Positions 39,867-47,486 are shown, counted from the stretch's first letter. The stretch is 64,000 nucleotides of DNA from VRUE01 sp963840565 (GCA_963840565.1 CAWIZH010000005.1:11856-75855); one strand, 5' to 3'. The notes: generated from the letters alone by a model not told the origin. Program-made: numbers and translations.

Positions 39867-40352
39867 CTAGTCGTCCTCCCCGAAGTCACGGAGGAGTGTC
39901 CGCGTGACACTGAGTCGCCGTTGGCTGTAGCGGTGTGGTGCGAGTTGCCAATCTCCGGGCTTGCCGTGGAGAATCAGAAGTAGAGGGTGCGGCAATCGCG
40001 CCTCGCGGCAGCGGGCAATCGCGCGAGCAGTCTGGCGGTCGAGCCGGCTTGGCTTACCCGGTCCGTTTGGGTGTGAGTGCCAGTCGCCAAGATAGGTGAG
40101 CAGCCGGCCACTCCGCTCGTACGCGCTCGCGAGTTCGGTGTCCTGCCAGGTCCCATCGGGCTCGAAGCGGTGGCGAGCATGACGAGCCTTCGGGCCAGGG
40201 CCAATTTGAGTCGTGATGCGGATCGGCTCGCGCCGCGACGGATAGCGGTAGCCGAGCAAGATGCCACCGGACTCAAGCGGAAATCGCCGCTCGGCCTCGG
40301 ATTCAATCTCGCTAAGAACCGAGTTCGCAATCTCGACGGGTGCCGCTCTCAC
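39867..40352 (-). CDS. JAB/JAMM isopeptidase (deconjugase)
   Basis: 161 residues. The JAMM metal site is complete: Glu27 in PLESGGILLG and the H-x-H-x7-S-x2-D motif His92, His94, Ser102, Asp105 (WHSHPNGPGKPSRLD). Such proteins cleave isopeptide bonds after ubiquitin-like modifiers (compare Cap3 of type II CBASS and BilD). GTG start overlapping the E2-E1 stop (GTGA), so the two are translated together. It probably reverses or matures the conjugates made by the upstream enzyme. Confidence 0.92.
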   Translation of the reverse strand: MRAAPVEIANSVLSEIESEAERRFPLESGGILLGYRYPSRREPIRITTQIGPGPKARHARHRFEPDGTWQDTELASAYERSGRLLTYLGDWHSHPNGPGKPSRLDRQTARAIARCREARLPHPLLLILHGKPGDWQLAPHRYSQRRLSVTRTLLRDFGEDD

Positions 40353-42064
40353 GCTGATTCACCTCCGCATATTGGGCACTCAGGGAGGGCCAGGATCGGG
40401 TGAGTGCTCCAGCGTGGCGGCTCCAGCCGCGTGTCCATTTCACACACAAAGGCGACCGAACCGCTGTCGTCTGGCGTCTCCGCGAGGGTCGAGGCGGCGA
40501 CCCGTGCCGCTTGGGCCACGATGGGTATGAGGTCGAAACCGGAGGCTGTGTAGGTAAGCGAGCTGCAGCCCTGTGGCTGGACGGTCAGTGGCTCGTCGAG
40601 ACCGGGTAGGGGTATTGAGCCGTCGTCGATTGCCGTCTGTAGACACATCCAGCAGCCACCAGACCCCGGCACGATCCGCGCTACCAATCCGCCGCGGGCG
40701 CCCTCGGTGGCAGAGACGTAGAGCTGTGTAAGCCCTTGTTCGCTCGCGCTTGCGGAGAGTGCCTGCTGGACGCCTATCTCCGCGGTGGCGTCGATCAACA
40801 AATCACTATCGGCGAGAAAGCTCGCGATCTGGTCAATTTCGGACTCCTCGCGGGCGACGGGAGAAATTGCCGAATTTCCAATCAACATTGGAAACGGTTC
40901 AAAGCTCGTGTAGGGGTACTCCATATGGATGTGGTTGGCAAGAAATGCGACCTTTGGCGCGCCCACTGCGGTGATTCCGGCCGGCCAGCGGACTCCATTG
41001 CCGACTTCGACTTCGTCGAAGTCCAGGCCACGTAGCTGACCTAGACCTGCACGTGCCAACTCAAGTGCCAATGGGCCACCGAGGGCGCCGAGTCCAGCGA
41101 GTGACACCCGTCGCTTGCCCAGCCTGACGTAATCTGGCAATCGGCGCTCCAGGTCGGCGCGACCGAGGCGTTCGCCTTTAATCAGGTAGATCCCGCGCTG
41201 GCCGTTGTCAGCCTCGAATTGCACCGCGAAGAGCCAGGAGTCCTCGTAGATTCCTTGACCTACCTCCTCGGAGAAGACACCAGCGGAGACGGCGATAGTG
41301 CCGTCGGCGACCCGGTGTCTGGGCGGCGAACCAAACCCGCTTCGGGCGGCATCTATGGCAGCCACGAGGGCTGCCGGAGTGTTCTCGGCCGGTAGGCGCT
41401 CCAGGCGGGCCCAGCGAAAGGGGATTTCCATCCCCGAGAAGCGCTGAAGCACTGTCTCCTCCGCTCGTGCCAGCTTCTTTGTCTTGCGCGACGAACGCTT
41501 TTCCACAAGCTCGGCTATGGCGCCGCGCAGGCGGATTCCAGCTGCTCCAAAGGTCGTGATTCGGCCGGAGCCAAACTTTGCGTCGGCGGGTAGACCGCGC
41601 ATCTGTTCGGGCACAAAAACAGCAGCTCCGCCTCCACCGGCCGGAAAATAGGACGAAAAGGGCTCGCCCTGGGGCGCCTCGGCCTCGCGCATCACCTCCT
41701 CATCGGCTTCGAGCAAGGCCAGTAGATAGGGCACCTTTTCGGCGACAAGCCAGCTTCCATCGAAGCTGGGCTTCCAGGCTCGTGTTGATCGGTCGAGTAG
41801 GCAGAGGTTCCCTGCGTAGGGGTTCTGGTGGCGCTCCAGGGTTAGTCCTGGGGCGATGACCTCCGGCCGGACGAATGGGTAGAGATCGGGATAGCGCAGT
41901 TCGAGCTCAACCGCGTTGCCTTGGTAGTCAATTGAGCCGCGCAGGACGACTCGTCCCTGCTCGGCAAGTAGCTCCTCATCGAGTTCAAAGCTGAGGCCGC
42001 GCCGCGCAAACTGCTCCAGCTCGTATTCGAGCCGGCCCGGATAGCGCTCTGGCCAAGTTTGCAT
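40349..42064 (-). CDS. Fused E2-E1 ubiquitin-like conjugation enzyme
   Basis: 571 residues. The N-terminal ~130 form a prokaryotic E2 (UBC-like) domain: RYPDLYPFVRPEV, then NPYAGNLCLLD with the predicted catalytic Cys88. A middle domain (about 140-310) links to a ThiF/MoeB-type E1: nucleotide loop GLGALGG at 324-330, acidic LDFDEVE at 347-353, catalytic Cys500 in QPQGCSSLTYT, and zinc pairs CWMC (471/474) with CPIC (563/566). It would adenylate a C-terminal carboxylate, form a thioester on Cys500, transfer it to Cys88 and ligate it to a target. The order matches Cap2 of type II CBASS, but no CD-NTase is present. Confidence 0.9.
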   Translation of the reverse strand: MQTWPERYPGRLEYELEQFARRGLSFELDEELLAEQGRVVLRGSIDYQGNAVELELRYPDLYPFVRPEVIAPGLTLERHQNPYAGNLCLLDRSTRAWKPSFDGSWLVAEKVPYLLALLEADEEVMREAEAPQGEPFSSYFPAGGGGAAVFVPEQMRGLPADAKFGSGRITTFGAAGIRLRGAIAELVEKRSSRKTKKLARAEETVLQRFSGMEIPFRWARLERLPAENTPAALVAAIDAARSGFGSPPRHRVADGTIAVSAGVFSEEVGQGIYEDSWLFAVQFEADNGQRGIYLIKGERLGRADLERRLPDYVRLGKRRVSLAGLGALGGPLALELARAGLGQLRGLDFDEVEVGNGVRWPAGITAVGAPKVAFLANHIHMEYPYTSFEPFPMLIGNSAISPVAREESEIDQIASFLADSDLLIDATAEIGVQQALSASASEQGLTQLYVSATEGARGGLVARIVPGSGGCWMCLQTAIDDGSIPLPGLDEPLTVQPQGCSSLTYTASGFDLIPIVAQAARVAASTLAETPDDSGSVAFVCEMDTRLEPPRWSTHPILALPECPICGGESA

Positions 42065-42086
42065 CGGCGCGGCCCCCGTCTATTCG

Positions 42087-42278
42087 TTAGCCAACTGGCC
42101 GGTGATGTGGCGGATGTGGCGGATCTGGTGGCCCGGGCGGCGGCTTTGGCGGCTCGGGTGGTTTGGGTGGTTTAGGCGGCTTGGGGGGCTTGGGTGGCTT
42201 GCCGTGCTCCTTGTCCTTGTCCCCTTGATCGCCCACGGGCCCAGCAGGACCCTTAGGATTGTCTCTCGAATCAGGCAT
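42087..42278 (-). CDS. Short proline-rich disordered protein ending in glycine
   Basis: 63 residues. The N-terminal half is charged (PDSRDNPKGPAGPVGDQGDK). The second half is PPKPPKPPKPPKPPEPPKPP and related repeats, finishing HHRPVG. There is no Cys, no hydrophobic core and no beta-grasp fold. It lies 22 nt upstream of E2-E1 on the same strand and is probably the first gene of the cassette. The C-terminal Gly next to an E1 makes it a candidate unfolded modifier, analogous in disorder to Pup but not in sequence. It could instead be a linker or a chance open frame in repetitive DNA. Confidence 0.6.
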   Translation of the reverse strand: MPDSRDNPKGPAGPVGDQGDKDKEHGKPPKPPKPPKPPKPPEPPKPPPGPPDPPHPPHHRPVG

Positions 42279-42344
42279 CAGAACTCACTTTCGACTCTGT
42301 ATGCGGCTAGGACCTTCTGGCCGTTTGCCATAATCTGTCATAAG

Positions 42345-42366
42345 GATACGACATGATAACGACATG
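42345..42366. promoter_or_regulatory. Direct-repeat operator before the Xre-RES operon
   Basis: GATACGACAT at 42345-42354 is followed immediately by GATAACGACAT at 42355-42365, which covers the start codon of the Xre antitoxin. The 85-bp region between 42279 and 42363 also serves the divergent conjugation cassette, so a repressor bound here could affect both. Confidence 0.45.
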
Positions 42367-43137
42367 GCTGCACTAGCCCCATTCCTAGAGGACAACCCCG
42401 CCGCAAATAGCGCCGATCTCTCCCACCTCGACTGGGAGCCTGCCGGTGGCTTCGAAGTTGCCGAGGCCGGAGATGCGTCGGAGGGGCCTGGGCCTCAGAC
42501 AATCGAAGAGGAAATCGCTGAGGTCAGTCTTCGGCTGGCGGCCCAGCCCCAGATCGATGAAGACGTGCTGATTTTCGTCGACCGTCTTGCCGACGAACTA
42601 ATTGATGTTCCCGCCGCGGCGCTGATCCGTGTCGACCCCTATTTCCTTTTGGCTGCACAGCGGGCGACGATTGGCTCGTTGCGAGTGCTCGATGCTCCCG
42701 ATCCCCTCGCTGCCCGCGATCAGCTGCGAATCAGGCTCGAGCAGTTGCGCCAGGTATATCGTGACCTCGCCGAGGGCAAAGTCGTATACGACTCGCGCTC
42801 CCCGAAGGAGGTTGCGGCCTGGCTGGCAGAGGTCCTCGACGTGCCCCAGGCGCGACTTGCCGAACTCACCGGTGTGAGCGCTCGCACCTTCCAGCGCTGG
42901 GTTTCGCGCAGTGACAAGGTGGTGCCTGACGGCGAGGACGCTCGGCGTCTTTTCGTGATCGCGGCTGCAGCCAACCACCTTCGCCATGCTCTTACTGGCC
43001 CCGGCGTCGTCAGCTGGTTCGAGCGCTCCAACACACAGCTCGAAGGTCGCCGCCCGCTCGACTTGCTCGATAACCCCGAAGAAGCCGGCCGTCTCGCGAC
43101 TCTCGCCGCTAGTACGCGCTCGCACACCGCCTCTTAG
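42364..43137 (+). CDS. Xre/MbcA/ParS-type antitoxin of RES module
   Basis: 257 residues, long for an antitoxin. The C-terminal 110 residues contain the Xre-type helix (VAAWLAEVLDVPQARLAELT then GVSARTFQRWVS) and the MbcA/ParS toxin-binding end (VVSWFERSNTQLEGRRPLDL). The N-terminal ~130 residues are acidic and may be regulatory. The toxin gene starts 3 nt downstream. Confidence 0.85.
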   Translation: MAALAPFLEDNPAANSADLSHLDWEPAGGFEVAEAGDASEGPGPQTIEEEIAEVSLRLAAQPQIDEDVLIFVDRLADELIDVPAAALIRVDPYFLLAAQRATIGSLRVLDAPDPLAARDQLRIRLEQLRQVYRDLAEGKVVYDSRSPKEVAAWLAEVLDVPQARLAELTGVSARTFQRWVSRSDKVVPDGEDARRLFVIAAAANHLRHALTGPGVVSWFERSNTQLEGRRPLDLLDNPEEAGRLATLAASTRSHTAS

Positions 43138-43139
43138 CG

Positions 43140-43748
43140 GTGAGGGAGGCGGTCGCCTACCGGATTGCCGGCTGGGATACGCCCCTGCGGGTTAACTCAA
43201 ACCGCACTGCGGGTCGGTTCAACGAACGGGGTTCGCCTGCCACGCAGTACCTCAGTCTGCATCCGCTTGGACCTTGGGCCGAGTACCTGCGCACCGAAGA
43301 CCTCCGCGATCCCAGTGAGCTAGCTGAGCGACGGCTGAGAATTTGGGCTCTGCGCGTAGCGCTTGAAGATTCGCAGCGGATTGACTTCTCCACGGCTGCT
43401 GACTTCGGCGTCGATGACCCCGAAGACTTGATTAACGACAATCACGGCGCCTGCCGGTCCCTTGCTGATCGCCTACGCGCCGACCCACGCGCGCCGCGAA
43501 CTCTGATCGTCCCAAGCGCAGCGCTCCCGGGGACCGACAACGTTGTCATATTTGGAGAGCGTGTGCAGATCCCCTACTCGTGGACGCCGATTTCCGCCGT
43601 TGACATTCCGGCCTGCGTGATCGCCGAGCGTAGTCAGCCGCCCCCAAAGATTCCCTCGCTTGTTCGCTACCGTGGCGAACCACATCCTGCGTTTGATGCT
43701 TGGCGCGCAGGGCGCTCCTACCGCTTTCCTGACCTTGCGCGTCCGTAG
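43140..43748 (+). CDS. RES-domain toxin (NAD+ phosphorylase-like)
   Basis: 202 residues. RES family motifs: YRIAGWDTPLRVNSNRTAGR, GRFNERGSPATQYLSLHPLG with the conserved Arg and Glu/Tyr positions, and PWAEYL. Known RES toxins of Xre-RES pairs deplete NAD+. GTG start follows the antitoxin stop, indicating one operon. In this element it sits back to back with the E2-E1/JAB cassette. Confidence 0.87.
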   Translation: MREAVAYRIAGWDTPLRVNSNRTAGRFNERGSPATQYLSLHPLGPWAEYLRTEDLRDPSELAERRLRIWALRVALEDSQRIDFSTAADFGVDDPEDLINDNHGACRSLADRLRADPRAPRTLIVPSAALPGTDNVVIFGERVQIPYSWTPISAVDIPACVIAERSQPPPKIPSLVRYRGEPHPAFDAWRAGRSYRFPDLARP

Positions 43749-44078
43749 CTGACTGTTGGTCCGGCGCCCTCAGCCGTTCGGGCCGCCACTGCCCTGACCT
43801 TGACTCCAGAGACTCAACGGCGACCATCGCTGACGTAGCTCACCGCGCTTCGGCCGACGCCCCGAAGCCCTATCGGCGTCGGTAGGTGAAGAGGCCCTTC
43901 GCTCGCTCGCACGGTGCCTTCGGCTACAAGGGTTGCGAGGTGCGGCTTCGGGTCGGTTGCCATCTGTGCCGGTCGTCGTGCTGTGGTCTCTTTGATCGGA
44001 CTGTGTGCCGCAGCGCCATGATACGAATTGTCTGTAACTTGGTCGGCGATTCGTCGATGCTGGCTGGAAGATCTGCGC
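43749..44078. other. 330-bp intergenic stretch with one hairpin
   Basis: No convincing gene on either strand. CCGACGCC (43854-43861) pairs with GGCGTCGG (43875-43882), a hairpin that may end the Xre-RES transcript. Open frames here have no recognisable domain and poor codon character. A promoter for the DUF2283 gene must lie in its right half, but I see no clear boxes. Confidence 0.5.
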
Positions 44079-44366
44079 ATGAGGAAAGTGAACATCAGAA
44101 TTGGCCCGGTCGCCTTCGACCACGCTGACTATGACGCTGAGAACGACGTGCTCTACTTGCATGTCGGTGAGCCCAGGGAGGCAGAGGGCGAGGAGACGCC
44201 CGAGGGCCACGTCCTTCGCTTCGAGCCTGGCACTCAGCGCATCGTCGGTCTGATCGTCCTGGGCGCTCAAGCGATCCTTGATCGCGACGGCGAAATGCGC
44301 ATCACGATTCCGGGGTCGGTCAAGGCGAGCGCCGACGACCTTGCGCCGGCCCTCGCGGCTGTCTAG
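44079..44366 (+). CDS. DUF2283 family protein
   Basis: 95 residues from ATG 44079. DUF2283 hallmark DHADYDAENDVLYLHVGEP and the following EGHVLRFEPGTQRIVGLIVL. Such small proteins are often next to DUF4258-like partners in toxin-antitoxin-like pairs; none is seen here. Its last ~24 codons recur as a fragment at 47415, outside the element. Confidence 0.82.
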   Translation: MRKVNIRIGPVAFDHADYDAENDVLYLHVGEPREAEGEETPEGHVLRFEPGTQRIVGLIVLGAQAILDRDGEMRITIPGSVKASADDLAPALAAV

Positions 44367-44408
44367 CGTCGAAGCGCTTGACCTTCGGTCGACACGACCG
44401 CACCGGAC

Positions 44409-44490
44409 AAGTCGCATATCTGTCACACAATCGCCGTAAGGCCGCTCGCCATGCGGACGCCTCTCAGCCTTTCAAGCTGGGCGACAGCGG
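44409..44490. repeat. Degenerate internal att-like segment
   Basis: GTCGCATATCTGTCACAC at about 44411 and CTTTCAAGCTGG at about 44470 repeat, with mismatches, the arm-like GGTCGCAT..GGTCACAT and the core start CTTTCAAGCCGG found near both ends of the element (36608-36626 and 46878-46896 for the arm). The spacing and the nearby CCATGCGG are also shared with the right end. It may be an old right end, implying a second element added next to the first. Confidence 0.5.
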
Positions 44491-44602
44491 CCCCTTGAGA
44501 GAACGGCGACGACAGGAGGCAGGGCCACCGAGCCTCCGCATGCTGGCAGTGAAAGAAGGGGTATCACGCACATTCCTCGTGTAAATAAGGAAGAATGCAG
44601 GC

Positions 44603-46003
44603 ATGAGAGTGACCGGCGGGGGCGGGGGGTGGAACGGCTTCGGACTGTGCCGAGTGGCTAGCGTCTGGGCAGCGTTCGTCCTTGCGATGGTGCTCTCGTC
44701 GGGATCGGCGCTCGCGACGGCTCCCGGGACGAATGGGCCGATTGTCTTCTCCTCCTACGGCAAGATCTACACGATTCAGCCCGATGGCTCGGGACTTCAC
44801 CCAGTCATCCTTCCCGACGAGGAACACAAGTACGACTTCTATCCGAGCTGGTCGCCTGATGGTCTGCGAATCGTGACGAGCGGGCAGATGCAGGAGTCGG
44901 ATGGCTATTGGACCGACATGGGCCTGCAGGTCTTCTCGCCCGACGGAACGGGCTTCGAGCACCTCCCGATCTTTGGCTACGTCGGTGCCCCAGCCTGGTC
45001 ACCGGATGGCGCCCACGTCCTCTTTGCCAGAGAAGGCGAGCTTTTCAGCACGACCCCCGACGGCACGTCGCCCACTCTCATCGAAAGCAATGCCGGGGGC
45101 CCGGCCTGGTCGCCCGATGGGAGTCGGATTGCGTTCATTCGCGCCGACGGTCCATACGAGGACACCGACCTCTACACGATGCCTGCCGGCGGCGGCGGGC
45201 CCCAGAAGCTCTTCGATCTCCCCGGGCGGGTGGTATCTCCCTCCTGGTCTCCCGACGGCTCAATGATTGCCTTCACCTACCAGGCCCGCGAAGCTCGCGA
45301 CGACCCTGGCCCCGGCGAGCTTCCCTACACCTACTCAGGAGACAACATCTATGCAATTCCGACGACCGGCGGCAATCCGGTACAGCTCACTGCGTCCGGC
45401 ACCGACGAGGACCCGGCTTGGTCTCCCGACGGATCCATGATCGTCTTCCAGAGCGACCGACTCTCTGTTTTCCCGACGAGTGCACCGGATCTGTACCTGA
45501 TGAATGCCGATGGGAGTAACGAGCGTCGGCTCACCACCACCATCCATTGTCTGCAATGCGGTCCAGACTGGGCCTCGCTCCCGCCTCATTCCCATCCATC
45601 CGCTCCAGCGGCGGTGGCACAGAGTGCGGAGCTGCGTCGCAAGCAGAAGTTCTCCCGCATGTCGATGACGCGCAAGCGATTCGCCAAGCCCTCGCGTGTC
45701 CGGGTCCGCTTCCAGGCGGCGATCGCCGAGAAGGTCGACTTCACGATCCGTCGCGCCATTCCGCCTGGCCGCGCCTTCCGCTGTGGCAGGGAACCGGGCG
45801 CCTGTCTCTTGGCAGTGCGGGATGAGCGCCAGGCCCGGGAAGGGTTCAACCGGATCTCGCTTAGCGGACTGCTAGGCAGCGCGCCCTCCCCCGGCCGCTA
45901 CTGGCTGCAGCTCAGCTCCTCGAGCGGCCGTGCCCATGCTGGTCTGGCCTTTCGAGTGATGCCGCCGCGCGACGGCAGCGGCGCAGTCTCAGTCGCTAGA
46001 TAG
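44603..46003 (+). CDS. Secreted TolB/PD40-like beta-propeller protein
   Basis: 466 residues. Signal peptide (residues 1-39, core VWAAFVLAMVLSSGSALA). Five to six PD40 blades with the repeated PxWSPDG pattern: YPSWSPDGLRI, APAWSPDGAHV, GPAWSPDGSRI, SPSWSPDGSMI, DPAWSPDGSMI. The C-terminal 130 residues form a separate domain with one Cys pair (FRCGREPGACLL). Probably extracellular. AAGGAAG upstream of ATG 44603. It is the only secreted cargo protein of the element. Confidence 0.85.
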   Translation: MRVTGGGGGWNGFGLCRVASVWAAFVLAMVLSSGSALATAPGTNGPIVFSSYGKIYTIQPDGSGLHPVILPDEEHKYDFYPSWSPDGLRIVTSGQMQESDGYWTDMGLQVFSPDGTGFEHLPIFGYVGAPAWSPDGAHVLFAREGELFSTTPDGTSPTLIESNAGGPAWSPDGSRIAFIRADGPYEDTDLYTMPAGGGGPQKLFDLPGRVVSPSWSPDGSMIAFTYQAREARDDPGPGELPYTYSGDNIYAIPTTGGNPVQLTASGTDEDPAWSPDGSMIVFQSDRLSVFPTSAPDLYLMNADGSNERRLTTTIHCLQCGPDWASLPPHSHPSAPAAVAQSAELRRKQKFSRMSMTRKRFAKPSRVRVRFQAAIAEKVDFTIRRAIPPGRAFRCGREPGACLLAVRDERQAREGFNRISLSGLLGSAPSPGRYWLQLSSSSGRAHAGLAFRVMPPRDGSGAVSVAR

Positions 46004-46135
46004 AAGGACCTCGGGGCGGTTTCGGGCCTCTCGCGAAGAGCTGATGTTGGCGGATCGAGCGATATGCACGGTGTCCGGGAGAACGATTAACAGCGGCGCC
46101 GGCGCTCGATCCTGGCGAGGACTACGCTTTCAACG

Positions 46136-46453
46136 ATGAGAGTGGTTGACGAGACGCTGATTGCCGAGGCGGGACGCCGCTTGGCTGCCGCTGCCCCCGA
46201 TGCGCAGGTGATCCTTTTTGGATCGCATGCCCGCGGGGAGGCCCGCCCGCATAGCGATGTCGACTTCCTCGTCGTCGAGCCCGTGGTCGCCAACGAGGCC
46301 GAGGAGTCGGTGCGCCTGCATCGGACCTTGCGCGATTTGCGGATGCCAGCCGATGTCATCGTCGTCAGTCGCGACTACGCCGACAGTTGGCGGGAGGTGC
46401 GCGGTGGCCTCGTCCACGCAGCCCTTTCGCAGGGCCGCGTCCTCGCCGGATGA
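46136..46453 (+). CDS. MNT-domain nucleotidyltransferase (antitoxin of HEPN pair)
   Basis: 105 residues. GSHARGEARPHSDVDFLVVE is the GS-x10-DxD motif of minimal nucleotidyltransferases (MntA-like) that adenylylate and silence the cognate HEPN toxin. It overlaps the HEPN gene by 4 nt. Confidence 0.88.
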   Translation: MRVVDETLIAEAGRRLAAAAPDAQVILFGSHARGEARPHSDVDFLVVEPVVANEAEESVRLHRTLRDLRMPADVIVVSRDYADSWREVRGGLVHAALSQGRVLAG

Positions 46454-46854
46454 GCGAGAAGCCGGACCTACCCGGGGATCTGTTGGCCCTTGCGCATGAG
46501 GATCTCGCCTCTGCGGATGCCCTTGAGAGAGACGAACGGATCTCGGATTCGCCAGTGGGGTTTCACGCGCAGCAGGCGGTAGAGAAGGCGCTCAAGGCCG
46601 CCATCGCGAGTCGCGATCTGGAATTTCCCTTTACGCACGACCTCGGTGTCCTCATGCAGCTCTGTGAGGACGCCGGGTTCGAGCTGCCCGCCGATCTCGC
46701 CGAAGCAGATCGCCTGACGCCGTATGCCGCAGCGCTTCGCTATGGCTTGGGAAACCCCGAAGCAGTTGCCGCCAACAGTGCTCTGCGATGGGCCGCCCTT
46801 GCCATTGAGTGGGCGGATGCCGAGATTCACCCGTCGGAAGCTGGTCCGGAGTAA
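46450..46854 (+). CDS. HEPN-domain protein (putative RNase toxin)
   Basis: 134 residues, helical. GFHAQQAVEKALKAAIA followed by RDLEFPFTHDLGVLM is the HEPN core, with the Arg...His pair (R-x6-H). It probably acts as the toxic ribonuclease controlled by the overlapping MNT protein. The last gene before the right attachment site. Confidence 0.86.
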   Translation: MSEKPDLPGDLLALAHEDLASADALERDERISDSPVGFHAQQAVEKALKAAIASRDLEFPFTHDLGVLMQLCEDAGFELPADLAEADRLTPYAAALRYGLGNPEAVAANSALRWAALAIEWADAEIHPSEAGPE

Positions 46855-46936
46855 CCCGCTCGATAGCTGACTGTACGGGTCGCATTCCGGTCACATAACC
46901 GCCGCAATCCCGCTCCCCATGCGGCCCACCCTCGGC

Positions 46937-46993
46937 CTTTCAAGCCGGAGGTCGAGAGTTCGATTCTCTCCGGGCGCATTCCGTTGCCTTCCA
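46937..46993. repeat. Right attachment site core (attR)
   Basis: 57 bp identical to 36448-36504. It contains the 3' half of tRNA-Glu (anticodon loop, T-arm, acceptor 3' strand) without a 5' half, so it is not a functional tRNA. Imperfect homology continues for about 35 bp beyond, to AGAGCCAAAT. Confidence 0.88.
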
Positions 46994-47071
46994 GGCGGCA
47001 CTCTTCCGTGCCCATCCAGAGCCAAATGGCGTGAACAGCTTTCCCGGTGTTCCGGGTTCTCAACTCAGCCG

Positions 47072-47365
47072 CTAATTTCCGACGACGAGGTCGGTTGGGA
47101 ACTCCAAATGCCCGTGCAGATAGACCTTCAGTTCGTCGAAGTCCATGAACCCATCGAGTCCGTCGCCGGTGGAGTCCGCATAGAGGGCTTGGTCGGACGT
47201 TCCGTTGCGGACTGCCTCATCAATGTCATCGCCAACGCCAACGCTCAGTTCGCCGTGGCGGTAGCGCGCGTAGACCACCCGCCCGTCCTCGAGGGTGCCC
47301 TCCCACTGGGATGGACACGCGATGCAGGTCTGTTTCAGCGCTGTCAGTTTTGGCGGCCTGTCCAT
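47072..47365 (-). CDS. Hypothetical protein
   Basis: 97 residues. TCIACPSQWEGTLEDGRVVY then ARYRHGELSVGVGD is a compact beta segment with a Cys pair, followed by an acidic helix-loop (DSTGDGLDGFMDFDELKVYL) containing an EF-hand-like DSTGDG. It lies just outside the element's right end. Family not recognised. Confidence 0.55.
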   Translation of the reverse strand: MDRPPKLTALKQTCIACPSQWEGTLEDGRVVYARYRHGELSVGVGDDIDEAVRNGTSDQALYADSTGDGLDGFMDFDELKVYLHGHLEFPTDLVVGN

Positions 47366-47414
47366 GAGAATTAATGGTTGCAGACAAAAGCTTGCGCCGG
47401 GAGTGACACAGGCA

Positions 47415-47486
47415 ACTGCGCATCACGATTCCGGAGTCGATCAAGGCGAGCGCCGACGACCTCGCGCCGGCCCTCGCGGCTGTTTA
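47415..47486 (+). pseudogene. Truncated DUF2283 C-terminal fragment
   Basis: About 72 bp encoding RITIPESIKASADDLAPALA then AV and stop, nearly identical at DNA level to the end of the intact DUF2283 gene (44298-44366), and the similarity runs past the stop into the next ~20 bp. The 5' part is missing. It is a remnant left by a recombination or duplication event. Confidence 0.75.

Larger units (their letters stand above)
36448..46993. mobile_element. Integrative element inserted in tRNA-Glu (~10.5 kb)
   Basis: Bounded by the 57-bp direct repeats and carrying a tyrosine integrase (38221) with an excisionase-like gene (38030) near the left end. Cargo: small HTH genes, an E2-E1/JAB ubiquitin-like cassette, Xre-RES, DUF2283, a TolB-like secreted protein and MNT-HEPN. 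There is no replication, packaging or conjugation gene, so it is a satellite-like or degraded genomic island. A sequence similar to the arm and core of the att sites at about 44.4-44.5 kb suggests a composite of two insertions. Confidence 0.82.

Noticed and set aside
39867..42064. Complete type II CBASS locus
   Set aside because: E2-E1 fusion and JAB order fits Cap2-Cap3, but no CD-NTase or effector gene is found on either side; neighbours are a proline-rich small gene, Xre-RES and the integrase.
42087..42278. Plus-strand Trp/Gly-rich frame at 42102-42356
   Set aside because: Complement of the proline repeats; it lacks a ribosome binding site and runs through the divergent promoter region.
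43886..44128. Cys-rich plus-strand frame of 80 codons
   Set aside because: Translation has no domain, overlaps the DUF2283 gene start in another frame and has no ribosome binding site.
46937..46993. Second tRNA-Glu gene
   Set aside because: Only the 3' half is present; no 5' acceptor strand or D-arm precedes it. It is the right attachment site.
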